Shown here: one piece after another, positions 34,155-45,264 of the stretch | Layout of the letters: each line of letters begins with the position of its first letter | How positions within the stretch are numbered: the stretch's first letter is position 1 | Source of the DNA: Coffea arabica | Lineage: Eukaryota; Streptophyta; Magnoliopsida; Gentianales; Rubiaceae | NCBI RefSeq assembly: GCF_036785885.1 | Contig: NC_092329.1 | Location: forward strand, 9,936,001 to 10,000,000 | Direction of reading: 5' to 3' | Length of the DNA stretch: 64,000 bases | Notes under the pieces: model-generated | Database searches by the model: none | Told to the model about the DNA's origin: nothing | What the model saw: only the letters and a program-made list of their open reading frames with translations | Program-made: the position numbers and the translations under genes

Positions 34155-34616
34155 TAGGTGTTTCCTTCATTGTATGGCTGACCACTGTTGTCTTCTTATT
34201 GAATCATCATAGCTTGCATAGATTCCAACCATCCACCAGTCACAGTTATTGACTTGATCCTCTATGTGAGCCTCTATAGTAAAAGCTGTGTGTTGCACTT
34301 GCACTACTTTGATTTTTGAATTCCAGTATAGGACCATTCCACCTGCTCTCTCCATTGCTTCCACTATGTAACTGTGTTAATAGTTTAGGATCCTTTGAAT
34401 TTTTTCCATATATTGTTTTCTGTTTTTGGTTTCACATAAGAAAATCAAATCTGGGGAGAGGAGTTGCTTATACTCTTTTAGATGGGGAACTATTAAGAGG
34501 CTCCCGACATCTTGACAATTCCACACCATTATCTTCATTTATCACTGGGGGGCCAGTGCAGGCTGGCACCCACCCCTTCCTCAGTTTGTCCTAATTCTAT
34601 GTCTTGACCTCCACCC

Positions 34617-34835
34617 TTACTGCAAATGTTCAGTGTTCTCAGCTTCTGTCATGTTTTCATCCACCAGTTCCAGTTTCCTCTTAGTCACTCCTGTCTGGCT
34701 CAAACAGTTGCTATCAATCTGTTGCAGAACCTTTCTTTCCCTACCTGTTGGTATCCTTGCTGCTCTTATTGTTTTCCTTTCCTGCCTTTGATGATGTTCT
34801 AGTTGAGAGTTTTTGCTACTTTGCGTCTCTTCCAT
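34617..34835 (-). pseudogene. LINE 2 ORF1, C-terminal remnant
   Basis: A 72-codon open segment ends 78 bp before the ORF2 start. It is charged and ends KRKLELVDENMTEAENTEH, comparable in position and character (KRN... then acidic) to the ORF1 tail of LINE 1. DUF4283 and zinc knuckle are missing. Confidence 0.55.
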
Positions 34836-34869
34836 GAGACTATTTTTATTGTATTAGACTACAGAGAAT

Positions 34870-35759
34870 ATAATCCTTATTTTTAATTATTAGTAAGAGA
34901 TAAATGTCTTTGAGTTCAATTAAATTGCGTGGGAATTTTCTTATGAGGCGTGGCTAATTTTCTCCTCTAGTCAAGGATCAACGCGAAGACGCAGTCCCAA
35001 ATATCTGTGAGATCTAATTAATTTTACGTGTTCCTTAATTTGTTAATATTTGCATGTTTTCTATTTTAATTTCCATGGGATTATTTTGTTAATTGGATAT
35101 CAAGGGCCCGATGTGCAATTTGACTTATTAATCTCCTGTCAAATTAATCAATTAAATCCGTAATTGTTTAGTTGGTTAATATTAGTGACAACTAGTATTT
35201 TCACATACTAGGAGAACATGCAATCTGATTTAAATAACCCTCGTAGCGTGTTATTAATTTGGGTTAGGCTTTTCTAGTTTTTAATGCAATTAGGAAATTA
35301 ATTCCTACGGTCGTACCTAGGAGTATTTCCTGGTTAGAAGTAATCAACGGTCGTACCTTGGTTATCAATAAATTAAGGAAAAGCTGGTCGTTAGAGTTTA
35401 TCGGCGACTATAACTAGCCTATTAATAAAATTAAGTGAACCTTCTTTGCATCAATGATCGGATGAATGGACTGTGTCTGCGTAGTTGTATCCTTGGCTAG
35501 AATTTATTTATCATTTATCTAATTGCTATTTACAATTGTATTAATTAATTATTTATTTTTGGTTAAATTATTTAATTATTTTTAGTTAAATTGTTTAATT
35601 ATTTTTAGTTTATTTCTGATAAAAATCCCCCGTGTCCCGAACTTGAAAGGAATCAAATTTTTCCCAGTCCCTGTGGATTCGACCCTACTCACTACTATAC
35701 ACAGAAAATTCATTTTTCTCGAGTAGGTATTTATTATTGCACAGGCTCGACACCTGTCA
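34870..35759 (+). repeat. Athila-2 5' LTR, truncated at its 5' end
   Basis: Aligns with the last 880 bp of the LTR at 41599-43262 and ends CACCTGTCA. The first roughly 780 bp, expected from the 3' copy, are missing; LINE 2 sequence stands there instead. Over 34960-35260 I count about six differences from the other LTR, so this copy is younger than Athila-1. Confidence 0.87.
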
Positions 35760-35764
35760 ATTTT

Positions 35765-35782
35765 TGGCGCCGTTGCCGGGGA
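35765..35782 (+). promoter_or_regulatory. Athila-2 primer-binding site (tRNA-Asp type)
   Basis: TGGCGCCGTTGCCGGGGA stands 5 bp after the LTR end. This is the sequence described for Athila elements as complementary to the 3' end of tRNA-Asp; the tRNA assignment comes from that knowledge, not from a comparison made here. Confidence 0.8.
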
Positions 35783-35841
35783 CTGGCGTTAATCATTTGT
35801 TTCTTTTTAAGTTCATTTTTTTTCTGGTATTTTTCTAGTTT

Positions 35842-38301
35842 ATGCCTCGCTCTTCTCGTACAGGCGAATTAATTTTCGACCCTGAAGTAGAGAAGACCGC
35901 GCGTAGAACGAGGAAAGAAACCAGGCGGCTCAGGGAGGAGCAATACGATATTGCACCTCAGGGACTTGATCCAGAGGTTGAGCCGACAAATTTGTCTGGT
36001 GACAATTCAAGTGATTCAGACCAAGAGGAAGTCACTATGGCAAATGCACGAACACTAAGGGAGTTGGCTGCTCCAGATTTAAATCAGCAGCCCTTGTGCA
36101 TTACTTTTCCACATTTAAATGATGACACTCCCTTTGAACTAAAATCTGGTCTAATTCATCTCTTGCCATCTTTTCATGGTCTACCAGGTGAGGAGCCCTA
36201 CAAGCACTTGCAAGAGTTTGACGTCGTTTGCAACAGTATGAAGCCTCCGGGAATTACTGAAGAGCAAATAAAGATGAGGGCCTTCCCCTTCTCTTTGAAG
36301 GATTCCGCAAAAGACTGGCTCTACTACCTACCGCCTGGTAGTATCACCACGTGGGACCAACTAAAGAAAAAATTCTTGGACAAGTACTTTCCTGCGTCTC
36401 GAGCTGCGAGCCTAAGGAAGGAGATATGTGGCATCAAACAACACCCAGGCGAGTCACTCTATGAGTACTGGGAGAGGTTTAAGAAACTGTGCACCAAATG
36501 CCCTCAGCATCAGATAAGTGAGCAACTGCTCATTCAATATTTCTATGAGGGGTTGCTTTTCAGGGACAGAAGCATAATCGATGCTGCAAGTGGAGGGGCA
36601 TTGGTGAACAAGACTCCTCGAGGAGCCTGGGAGTTGATTGAAGGGATGGCTGAGAACTCACAGCAGTTTGGTTCAAGAGAGGACATCCCGACGCGTAGGG
36701 TGAATGAGGTAGAAACATCCTCTATTCAACAGCAACTCTCCGAATTGACATCTTTTGTGCGACAACTAGCTGTGGGGAATACATCGCAAGCCAAAGTGTG
36801 CGGGGTATGCACTGCCGTGGGTCATCCTACGGAAATGTGTCCATTGGTTCAAGAAGAAACTGCTGAACAGGTGAACATGGCTGGCCACGCGCCCGCGCCA
36901 AGAAAGCCGTACGACCCATACTCAAGTACCTACAATCCTGGTTGGAGGGATCACCCCAACCTTAGTTATGGAGGAAATAGGCAGTCTAACTTTGTGCCAA
37001 ATAGACAGCAAGGACACCAACAGCAGTACCATCATCGCCCACCACCACCACCACCACTTTCAAACTCAAGTCCGTCCATGGAAGAGATGATGAAGCAATT
37101 ACTTGCTAATCAACAAAAGACGGATTCAGACTTGCAAAGTATGAGGAATCAACTGGGACAGGTGCAATCATTGCAAAATCAAATGAATCAAATGGCTATA
37201 ACAATCAACCGGTTGGAGTCCCAAGTTCAAGGAAAGTTGCCATCTCAACCTGAGGCAAATCCAAAGAATGTAAGCGCAATGACCTTAAGGAGTGGCAAGG
37301 AAGTTCAAGGACCCGAACCGGTGATTCCTAAAGACAAGGACGAGGAACGGATTGAGAAAGAATTGGAAGAGGAGGGCACAGACAACAAAAATGCAAAGGT
37401 ACCCTCGAACCCAATTCCTACAACTAAAACTAATCCACCTCCCTTTCCTAGCAGGTTAGAGAAACCAAAGAAGCAAGACAAGGAAAAAGAGGTCTTGGAG
37501 ATCTTTCGCAAGGTGGAGATCAACATACCCCTGCTGGATGCGATTAAACAAGTACCCAGGTACGCAAAATTTTTGAGGGACCTGTGTGCCAACCGCAAGC
37601 GGTTGAAGGGGGATGAACGAGTTATAGTTGGGGAGAATGTTTCAGCAATTCTACAAAGGAAACTTCCACCAAAATGCGGAGATCCAGGTATGTTTACTAT
37701 TCCTTGTAGGATAGGTAATACTTTGATTGGAAAGGCCATGTTAGACCTGGGAGCCTCAATTAATGTCATGCCAAAGTCCATTTATGCTTCCTTAAACTTA
37801 GGCCCTTTGAAAGAGACTGGGATAATAATCCAATTAGCTGACAGGACCAATGCATACCCTGACGGGTTGATTGAAGATGTTTTGGTAAAAATTAACGAAT
37901 TGGTTTTTCCAGCTGATTTTTATGTGCTCGACATGGAGGATGAACACTTCCGTGATCCGTCACCTTTGTTGTTAGGTAGACCCTTTTTGAGCACAGCCCG
38001 AACCAAAATTGATGTTAATAAGGGTACTTTGTCTATGGAATTTGATGGTGAGATTGTTCACTTTAACATCTTTGAGACCATGAAATATCCATCCGATTCA
38101 AATATTGGCTCTGTTTTCTCGATAAATGTTATTGACCATGCTATACAGGAGGTTTTTGAAATTGAAGGCAGGGATGAACTAGAGGTCGTCCTGACCAGGC
38201 ACTTTGAGTCCGAAACGACCTCTAGGGTAGAGTTGAGTGAAGAGCTTAAATGCGTGATTGGATCGTTGCAAACATTACCAACCACGAAAGACAAGGTATG
38301 A
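35842..38301 (+). CDS. Athila-2 gag-protease polyprotein, 819 aa, intact
   Basis: Starts at ATG 35842 ([10 protein letters not shown]) at the same place as in Athila-1. The capsid part extends over about residues 70-260 ([79 protein letters not shown]). A CCHC knuckle [14 protein letters not shown] lies near residues 319-332, followed by a Gln/Pro-rich linker with a poly-Pro run and a Glu/Lys-rich segment. The protease centre is [11 protein letters not shown] with Asp635. It ends at TGA 38299-38301 in the region that leads to RT. In Athila-1 the protease and RT share one frame, so the end here reflects a single frameshift near 38275. Codons show no other lesion. Confidence 0.9.
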   Translation: MPRSSRTGELIFDPEVEKTARRTRKETRRLREEQYDIAPQGLDPEVEPTNLSGDNSSDSDQEEVTMANARTLRELAAPDLNQQPLCITFPHLNDDTPFELKSGLIHLLPSFHGLPGEEPYKHLQEFDVVCNSMKPPGITEEQIKMRAFPFSLKDSAKDWLYYLPPGSITTWDQLKKKFLDKYFPASRAASLRKEICGIKQHPGESLYEYWERFKKLCTKCPQHQISEQLLIQYFYEGLLFRDRSIIDAASGGALVNKTPRGAWELIEGMAENSQQFGSREDIPTRRVNEVETSSIQQQLSELTSFVRQLAVGNTSQAKVCGVCTAVGHPTEMCPLVQEETAEQVNMAGHAPAPRKPYDPYSSTYNPGWRDHPNLSYGGNRQSNFVPNRQQGHQQQYHHRPPPPPPLSNSSPSMEEMMKQLLANQQKTDSDLQSMRNQLGQVQSLQNQMNQMAITINRLESQVQGKLPSQPEANPKNVSAMTLRSGKEVQGPEPVIPKDKDEERIEKELEEEGTDNKNAKVPSNPIPTTKTNPPPFPSRLEKPKKQDKEKEVLEIFRKVEINIPLLDAIKQVPRYAKFLRDLCANRKRLKGDERVIVGENVSAILQRKLPPKCGDPGMFTIPCRIGNTLIGKAMLDLGASINVMPKSIYASLNLGPLKETGIIIQLADRTNAYPDGLIEDVLVKINELVFPADFYVLDMEDEHFRDPSPLLLGRPFLSTARTKIDVNKGTLSMEFDGEIVHFNIFETMKYPSDSNIGSVFSINVIDHAIQEVFEIEGRDELEVVLTRHFESETTSRVELSEELKCVIGSLQTLPTTKDKV

Positions 38302-40282
38302 TCTTGCACCGATTTTCATACCCGAACCTCACCAAAGGTTACTTCCATCTGTGGTGCAGGCACCTGTCTTGGAACTAAAACCACTGCCGAAACACCTAAA
38401 GTATGTATACTTAGGTGAAGGGGAGACACTTCCAGTGATCATCTCCGCGGGTTTATCAAAGGTTCAAGAAGAGAAACTACTTCGAGTTCTTAGGGAACAT
38501 AAGCAGGCGATAGGATGGACCATCGCCGACATCAAGGGAATTAGCCCTGCGGTGTGTATGCACCGAATTCGACTCGAGGAGAATGCTAAACCCGTACGGC
38601 AAGCTCAACGGAGATTAAATCCTCTCATGATGGAGGTCGTAAAGAAAGAGATTTTAAAACTGCTGGACGTTGGAATTATATTTGCAATATCAGATAGCCC
38701 GTGGGTAAGTCCAGTACAGGTGGTCCCGAAGAAGGCAGGGGTGACAGTGGAATCAAACCAAGAGGGTGAGCTCGTACCAATTCGAAAGCCCACCGGATGG
38801 CGACAGTGTATCGATTACCGAAAGCTAAATGCCGTCACGAAAAAGGACCATTTTCCCCTCCCTTTCATTGATCAGATGGTGGAGCGATTAGCATGTCGAG
38901 CTTACTATTGTTTCTTGGATGGATTTTCAGGTTATTTTCAAATTGCCATCGCACCCGAAGACCAAGAGAAGACTACTTTCACCTGCCCATTTGGGACATT
39001 TGCATACCGAAGGATGCCATTTGGATTGTGCAATGCACCTGCTACCTTCCAAAGATGCATGGTAAGTATTTTTTCAGAATATGTTGAGAAAATTATTGAG
39101 GTTTTCATGGACGATTTCAGTGTATATGGTGAAAGTTTTGAAAACTGTCTAGATAACCTGAAATTGATCTTAGTAAGGTGTATAGAAACTAATCTCGTGC
39201 TTAATTGGGAAAAATGTCATTTTATGGTTGAACACGGGATAGTTTTGGGTCATGTTGTATCATCTACAGGTATTGAGGTTGATAAGGCAAAAATAGATGT
39301 TATATCTACTTTACCTTACCCCGCGAGTGTGCGGGAAGTTCGTTCCTTCTTGGGTCACGCAGGTTTCTATAGAAGGTTCATCAAGGACTTCTCGAAAATT
39401 GGAGCACCCTTGTTCCAACTTTTGCAAAAAGATGTATCCTTCGAATTTGATGAAACATGTAAGGGGGCATTCAATAAGTTAAAGGAGTTATTGACCACCT
39501 CACCTATTATCCAACCCCCTGACTGGAACCTCCCATTCGAGATCATGTGTGACGCCAGCGACTATGCAGTGGGTGCGGTATTGGGTCAAAGAGTAGGAAA
39601 GGCAGCTCATGCTATCTACTACGCATCTCGAGCCTTGAACGGAGCTCAATTGAACTATTCAACCACCGAAAAAGAGCTTTTAGCAGTTGTTTTTGCCTTA
39701 GAAAAATTTCGGTCTTATTTACTTGGTGCTAAAGTTATTATTTTTTCTGATCATGCAGCTTTGCGGTATTTGTTGACAAAAAAAGAGGCAAAACCGCGAT
39801 TGATACGGTGGATATTATTGCTACAGGAGTTCGACCTGGAGATCCGAGATAAGAAAGGGGCGGAGAATCTGGTAGCAGATCACTTGAGTCGAGTACAAGT
39901 CGTCGAAGATGACATCCCATTGAGAGAAGCATTCCCCGAGGAGCATTTATTTTCTATTAACTCATCTTTACCTTGGTATGCAGATATTGTTAATTTTCTA
40001 GTCACTGACAAATTTCCTACAGGATGGCCTAAGGCAAAGAGAGACAAGTTGAGGAGCGATGCAAAGTTCTACATTTGGGATGATCCTTACCTCTGGAAGC
40101 GGGGTGCCGATCAAATCATCCGTAGATGTGTAAGTGAAGTTGAATTTCAATCTATTCTAGCCTATTGTCACTCTTTTGCATGTGGAGGTCACTTTGGACC
40201 AAAGAGAACGGCTCGTAAGGTGCTAGAGAGTGGATTCTATTGGCCAACTCTATTCAAGGATGCCCCTGCGTGTGTTTGTTGA
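38270..40282 (+). pseudogene. Athila-2 RT-RNase H with integrase cut off after the first zinc ligands
   Basis: The pol frame is open from 38258 but has no ATG there and overlaps the gag-protease frame by 44 bp. RT shows [38 protein letters not shown] and an intact FMDDFSVY box (Asp codons 39110-39115). RNase H shows [18 protein letters not shown] and [11 protein letters not shown]. The integrase begins ([16 protein letters not shown]) but after FKDA the sequence jumps to unrelated DNA and stops within five codons. The Cys pair of the zinc domain and the DDE core are missing. The enzyme part could be active; the polyprotein cannot integrate. Confidence 0.88.
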
Positions 40283-41250
40283 TTTGAATGGTTATTGGGA
40301 TTGGTTGAGTGTGTATTTAACTATCCAATTGGAGACAATTGTTGAGATTTTGGGTCGAATTGTGTTTAAATTGCTGTAATTTGTGTCCAATTGTGGGTAA
40401 TTTGCTGAGATTGTTTGTTAAATTAGGAGGTGCTTGTAATGCTTAAATTTGCTTATTGAAGTAGTTGAGTTTGGAACCACAAGTGCTTATTGATTGCATT
40501 TACTATAAGTGTTGGGGTATTTGTATAACTTGTGGGTGATTCATTGGAGTGATATTTGGAGAAAATGGTGAGACTCAGATCAACCCCAGGGGCTAATCCA
40601 CCGATGTCTTGACGATTTCAGGGGAGTTTCGTTGCCCTTCTTCTTACTTTTTCTATATATTTGTTACATTGAGGGCAATGTATATTTTAAGTGTGGGGGG
40701 GATTTGGATTTGATTGGAGTTTCTTTAAATTGTTGCTTTTCTTATTGTTGTCTTGATGAATAAATGTGGCAACTCGCTCTTCTATTGCTAGTTGTGATTT
40801 ATCCTATGAATTTTGTTTAGATGGCAAGTAAAAGCATATTATCTTGGTGAATATCATGAGTTTAAGGACTTGGTGCAAATTGTGGTTAAATTGTTTAGGC
40901 AATATAAATATTTTACTAGCAATTGTTGTGTGGATTGGGCGATTGTTGATCTTAGTTCTCCATATTAGGAGATGACGTGGGCCATGATCTTTAATTATCT
41001 GGTATTCTGGTGCTTTAATTGTGGTTAATAAATGGCTCTACTCCGCTAGTGTCATCACCCAGTAACCGGGAGTCTTCACCACAAGTGTCGACTTTCGCGT
41101 CAAAAAGTGGTGATATCTATGAGTAGGTAGTCCTGAAGCTGTGAAAAGTTGAGTAACTGGGCTCTTTCATCTAAAAATGTCAGAGTTCACGTCAAAAGAC
41201 TTGAATAGCTTGGGACTGAGCATTTATTCAAAAAAAAAAAAGAAAAAAAA

Positions 41251-41288
<38 letters not shown>

Positions 41289-41598
41289 ATAATATGTAAG
41301 CTTATGATCATGTTGGCCTGCCGATCCTTGTTCTTCAATGTTGAGATTTTGGTTGTCAGTTGACCCAATTGCTAACTTTTGCTAGTTTAATATTTTGATT
41401 TCTTAAACGACTTAGCTATGAATTGGACGAGTCTATGATTTCAGGAGCTAACCGGGAGAAATATGTCTTGACACTTAACTACTAAAACTTGATTTTGGGA
41501 TAAACGCAACTTGGCAGTAAATGAAATGAGAGTTAGCCATTATTGAATTTAGTTGTTCTCATGCTTGAGGACAAGCATGATTTAAGTGTGGGGGGAAT
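40283..41598 (+). other. Athila-2 non-coding 3' region
   Basis: Begins at the deletion junction near 40260 with T/G-rich sequence resembling the leader of Athila-1. TGTGGGGGGGAT at 40692-40703 is an internal purine tract after TTGAGGGCAATGTA. A/T microsatellites (AAAG-like, then TA repeats) lie at 41231-41283. TGTGGGGGGAA at 41587-41597 is the primer tract directly before the 3' LTR. No gene. Confidence 0.7.
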
Positions 41599-43262
41599 TG
41601 ATAGGATGTTAATTGTTAGTAATTTTATTGTTAATTTTCCTTTTTATTCTTGCCAAATATTGCTTTAATTTGCTTTAATTGTCAATATATATTTATATTT
41701 GGTATTTGGATATAATTTCAGAAATTGGAGCAGAAACCTCTTGAGAAGATTATTGTGAAGCTTTACACAATTCGGGTGCAAACCAACGAGAAAGAATGGA
41801 ATTGCATTTGGGAATTCAATTTGACTAGACAACATATCAAAATTGGTGGGGACCGCAAATTAAAGTGGAGCAGAAACCTTCCTGAAAAGATTATTGTGAA
41901 ACTCTATACAATTGGCCCACATGCATGGTGTAAACCAACGTCCATTTCTTTCTATGATGAAAAGGAATTGAATTGCATTTGACTGGCCAGCATCTCAATT
42001 AGGTGGGGACCGTGAAGACTTGACCATTGTGTAAAGACACATTTTTGGTTTGCTCTCTTATTTGTGAACTTGTGCACTTGGTCAAAGGAAACCGACAAAC
42101 CATAGTTGGCTTTGCTTTTGTTTTCGGTGGAGTTGATTAGGTAGGGAAGGAATGTTTTCTTTTGTGAGCGTGGAGTGAAGTTTCGAATTGGCTTGTTTTT
42201 ATGCGTGGGAGAGCCGCACATTTCCGGAGTTAGTTTTTCTTCTTCTCTTCCGTCTGGGAAGAGGAGTTTTAGTTTTCTCTCCGAGGGATGTTCCGGAGGA
42301 GAGAATAGGGAGTTGTTTTGGCTTGTTGAATTCTAGTGTGCAATTTTCTTATTCTCTTCCGAAAGCTTTGTTATTCACTCTCTCAATTATCGAAGAAAGA
42401 TGATGTCTTTAAATTCAATTGAATTGTGTGAAGATTTTCTTATGAGGCGTGGCTAATTTTCTCATCTAGTCAAGGATCAACGCGACGACGCAGTCCCATA
42501 TATCTGTGAGATCTAATTAATTTTACGTGTTCCTTAATTTGTTAATATTTGCATGTTTTCTATTTTAATTTCCATGGGATTATTTTGTTAATTGGATATC
42601 AAGGGCCCGATGTGCAATTTGACTTATTAATCTCTTGTCAAATTAATCAATTAAATCCGTAATTGTTTAGTTGGTTAATATTAGTGACAATTAGTATTTT
42701 CACATACTAGGGGAACATGCAATCTGATTTAAATAACCCTCGTAGCGTGTTATTAATTTGGGTTAGGCTTTTCTAGTTTTTAATGCAATTAGGAAATTAA
42801 TTTCTACGGTCGTACCTAGGAGTATTTCCTGGTTAGGGGTAATCAATAGTCGTACCTTGGTTATCAATAAATTAAGGAAAAGCTGGTTGTTAGAGTTTAT
42901 CGACGACTATAACTAACCTGTTAATAAAATTAAGTGAACCTTCTTTGCATCAATGATCGGATGAATGGACTGTGTCTACGTAGTTGTATCCTTGGCTAGA
43001 ATTTATTTATTATTTATTTAATTGCCATTTACATTCGTATTAATTATTTATTTATTTTTGGTTAAATTGTTTAATTATTTTTTAGTTAAATTGTTTAATT
43101 ATTTATTTTTAGTTTTATCTGATAAAAATCCCCCGTGTCTCGAATTTAAAAAGAATCGAATTTTTTCCAATCCCTGTGGATTCGACCCTGTTTACTACTA
43201 TACACAGAAAATTTATTTTTCTTAAACAGGTATTTATTATTGCACAGGCACGACACCTGTCA
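41599..43262 (+). repeat. Athila-2 3' LTR
   Basis: 1664 bp; begins TGATAGGATG and ends CACGACACCTGTCA. Its distal half matches 34870-35759. The following bases are AGAAT; the left flank that should match is lost, so the target duplication cannot be checked. Confidence 0.9.
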
Positions 43263-43460
43263 AGAATGTATTAAGCTAAGCATTTATGCTCTAAACATCT
43301 GGATAGATGAAGAATGGGTGAATCCCAATCTTGATGCTAGGCATCAGTGATCTTGCGGGGCAGCTTGCCCGTTTGTTTGGACCTTTGTCCAAATACTGTA
43401 AAGGTTACGGTTATTTATATAAAAAGCTAACGTTTCGACGAAAAAAAAAAAAAAAAAAAG
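43263..43460 (+). mobile_element. LINE 3'-end fragment with poly(A)
   Basis: Encodes the last residues of a LINE RNase H (KLSIYALNIWIDEEWVNPN then stop), comparable with VEWVNPNLLC of LINE 2, then a short 3' UTR ending TTTCGACG before an A-run at 43441-43459. LINE 2 has the same TCGAAACG end next to its tail. It abuts the end of the Athila-2 LTR without a gap, so Athila-2 may have inserted into this LINE and the other half was later lost. Confidence 0.8.
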
Positions 43461-43549
43461 TAAAGGGAAGACTTAGTCAGTAAACGCGCAGAAGGCCTAC
43501 GCATTTTACAATTGAAACTTCTTCTGTAGACCCCAAATAGGACGGTTGA

Positions 43550-43866
43550 CTTCAAATGAATGCAGTCAAGACGTAAAGGACTATTTGTTGGGCAATAATT
43601 TTCAGCTTCATTTGTGTATGGAGTTTACTGGGGAAGCTGTCACAGTAGTCGCTGATGACATTGAGGTCCACGTCTTTACGGGGCTGCTCATGCTAAAGAC
43701 ATAATGACTCCGCAAGGGAAGACTTTCAAGTCCACCCTGGTCTTTCCATTTATTCACGTGAAAAACAATAAGGGAACCGATAAATTTTTTCCACTTGATA
43801 TGAGAAAAAATTCATAAATGTGTTTTTGGATGTAATGTATGTCATGAAAGTAATTAAGATATATGC
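43550..43866. repeat. Duplicated spacer, copy A (uninterrupted)
   Basis: Corresponds to 46765-46851 followed by 52804-53011, the two sides of the 6-kb Mutator-like element. Shared pieces include GTTTACTG-GGAAG-TGTCACAGTAG, CTCATGCTA, AAGTCCACCCT and ATGTCATGAAAGTAATTAAG. It shows the site before insertion. Confidence 0.75.
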
Positions 43867-43884
43867 TTCAGCCTATGAGGTTTT

Positions 43885-44300
43885 AGTCTAGTGACTAAGA
43901 GTGTATTAGATAAAATTAAAATTTGAAAACTAAAATATGAAATTTAAACTTTGAAGGCAGAATTCGTTAAATTATTGAATTGTTAAGTACCATATTTGAT
44001 ATATTTGAGTATATATTATATTAAGTAATACGTGGTTAGTTTATCACTTATATTTTTTTAAAAAAAATTATCTAGAAAATTCGATGCCACTTAATTAAAT
44101 CAGAAGTTCGATTTTTTTTTATCAAACACGTTTGAACATGTTAAGATATGAACTCACTTAGTTTAAATATTGAATTGGGTTATCAAATAGGGGTCTAGGA
44201 TTGAGGTTCCAGGATTTAGAGGGCTTGGGTTCAAATCTCTCCTCCCTACACCCGCTTCTTAAATTTCATTCTCTTTTACTAGAAAAAATTTTTAAAAAAT
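43885..44300. other. AT-rich sequence with possible short mobile element
   Basis: GTGTATTAGATAAAATT-like sequence near 43908 and, inverted, CTATTTGATAACCCAATT-like sequence near 44160-44192 may be ends of a MITE of about 285 bp. Flanking TAGTCTAGTGACTAAGAG and GGGTTCAAATCT resemble pol III A and B boxes. I saw no target duplication and do not claim a SINE. Confidence 0.3.
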
Positions 44301-44313
44301 AAAAAATATATGC

Positions 44314-44526
44314 TTAGAATGGTAGGATTAAAGAGTAGTTACAATTGACTGAAAGTCTCGACTCAAGATAACAATCTTCTGTCATGCCAAAGGGGTAATG
44401 GATCTTTACTTTTCCAGAGGTATCAATGCAGCCATCCTTGGCTATAGGAGGGTATGTTGCTGCTGGTGTGATAGCTGGCTTTAAGGACACCGTCAACACG
44501 AAATGTATCATTTGAACAAGCTTCAT
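44314..44526 (-). pseudogene. WAK/WAKL N-terminal fragment
   Basis: From ATG 44524-44526: a hydrophobic signal peptide (MKLVQMIHFVLTVSLKP) followed by PIAKDGCIDTSGKVKIHYPF, GMTEDCYL and NCNYS, the start of the pectin-binding GUB_WAK domain. The second Cys of the usual CQxxCG motif is replaced (C-IDTSG). The homology stops after about 65 residues and a stop follows at 44314. No EGF or kinase downstream. Same strand as the large WAK gene at 58.9-62.6 kb, so it may be a relic of a tandem array. Confidence 0.75.
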
Positions 44527-44869
44527 CACTGGGGAAACTTTGGACTGTGATGGCTATTTAATTTTGGGATGATGAGTTTTTTCTGGTGTTCTTGGAGGAG
44601 GCCATATTTCAATATATAGATCCTTCCCTGAGCAAAGCCACCCCAACATTAGAAAGTCACTCATCCTCAAATTGACTTGGCAAGTTCACTTGAATTATTC
44701 TGATACCGTGTGGTATGGGATCCTGAACGTTACTAATTGCATTTCAGCACTATTTCCTTTTTAACACTACTCCATCTTCTGTATGTGGACTCTTTACTTT
44801 TTTTTTCGTCATTTGCGCTACAATTGCAATATCAATTCATATGAGCACGAAACTCCAGTCATCGTGGTC

Positions 44870-45224
44870 GAGGGAACGGAATTTTATCAACTTTTCTCTG
44901 TTGAAAATTGTGGAATCAAGAAGAGATCAGATGATTGACTTTTCCCTGTATCACCTCTCTAGATAATAGAAAAATCGCCAGTAGAAAACTTGGGTTTTTT
45001 GTCCCATTAGTTTCCCAGCATGTACCCTACTACCACCACTACCAAACAAATGAACGAAGAATTGCAATTATAGTAGATGAACAAAATAACCTTAAGATTT
45101 ACCACGTCTTGGCTGTTGCAATCGTGAATGAACTTATGTTCTTTGCCACTCTACCTTGGCTGCTCGTGCATTGGCTGATCGGGCCGTGTGAAGCACTCTA
45201 GGAACATAGGATGACTTATTCTCT
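44870..45224. repeat. Tandem duplication upstream of the WAK fragment, copy 1
   Basis: Matches 45265-45410 plus 46131-46330 (copy 2, split by an insertion). Shared pieces: TATCAACTTTTCT/TACCAACTTTTCT, GATTGACTTTT, TATCACCTCTC, GCAATCGTGAAT-AACTT, GTGAAGCACTCT. The sequence lies in what would be the promoter of the WAK fragment. Confidence 0.7.
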
Positions 45225-45264
45225 CGATCCCAAGTATTACCATAAGTCTAGTCAGTCTCTTTCT

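Larger units (their letters stand above)
29610..34538 (-). pseudogene. LINE 2 ORF2 remnant, split by a solo LTR
   Basis: Starts at ATG 34536-34538 (MKIMVWNCQ). Endonuclease parts lie at 34210-34538 and 33325 downward (AGDFNDI, SDHSALL). The RT is spread over several frames: NTPGIDGMSPLFFEKF near 32350, SLCSVIYKAIVKILVNRL near 32180, and an intact FADDFLIFCKAN near 31650-31700. The thumb and connector run 30923-31456 (LLSSAGKEFLIKA, FWWGKK). RNase H is at 29610-30038 (GYGIVAADSKG ... VEWVNPNLLC). The 33346-34154 stretch is an insertion. With that removed the reading joins as SAIQ-stop-RKHLWGRN, where the stop is TGA in place of a likely CGA. Non-functional. Confidence 0.85.
29518..34850 (-). 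mobile_element. L1-like LINE, 5'-truncated and decayed (LINE 2), with a nested solo LTR
   Basis: A T-run at 29518-29534 is the poly(A) tail, followed by the antisense of RNase H, zf-RVT, RT and endonuclease in the same order as LINE 1, then the last part of ORF1. Only about 70 codons of ORF1 remain, so it is 5'-truncated near 34850. Related to LINE 1 (shared FADD box, MVWNC start, WVNPNL-type C-terminus) but with many stops and frameshifts. No clear target duplication was found. Its truncated end abuts the truncated 5' LTR of Athila-2. Confidence 0.87.
34870..43262 (+). mobile_element. Athila-lineage Ty3/gypsy element with deletions (Athila-2)
   Basis: Truncated 5' LTR, primer site, one long gag-protease ORF, an RT-RNase H ORF, then a deletion that removes the integrase core and the envelope-position ORF, a 1.3-kb non-coding part with two purine tracts, and a full 3' LTR. 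Total 8.4 kb against 13.2 kb for Athila-1. All visible catalytic motifs of protease, RT and RNase H are intact. Without integrase it is non-autonomous at best. Confidence 0.9.

Noticed and set aside
43884..44240. SINE or tRNA gene from A-box and B-box-like words
   Set aside because: The boxes are more than 300 bp apart, no cloverleaf can be folded around them, and no poly(A) or target repeat was found.
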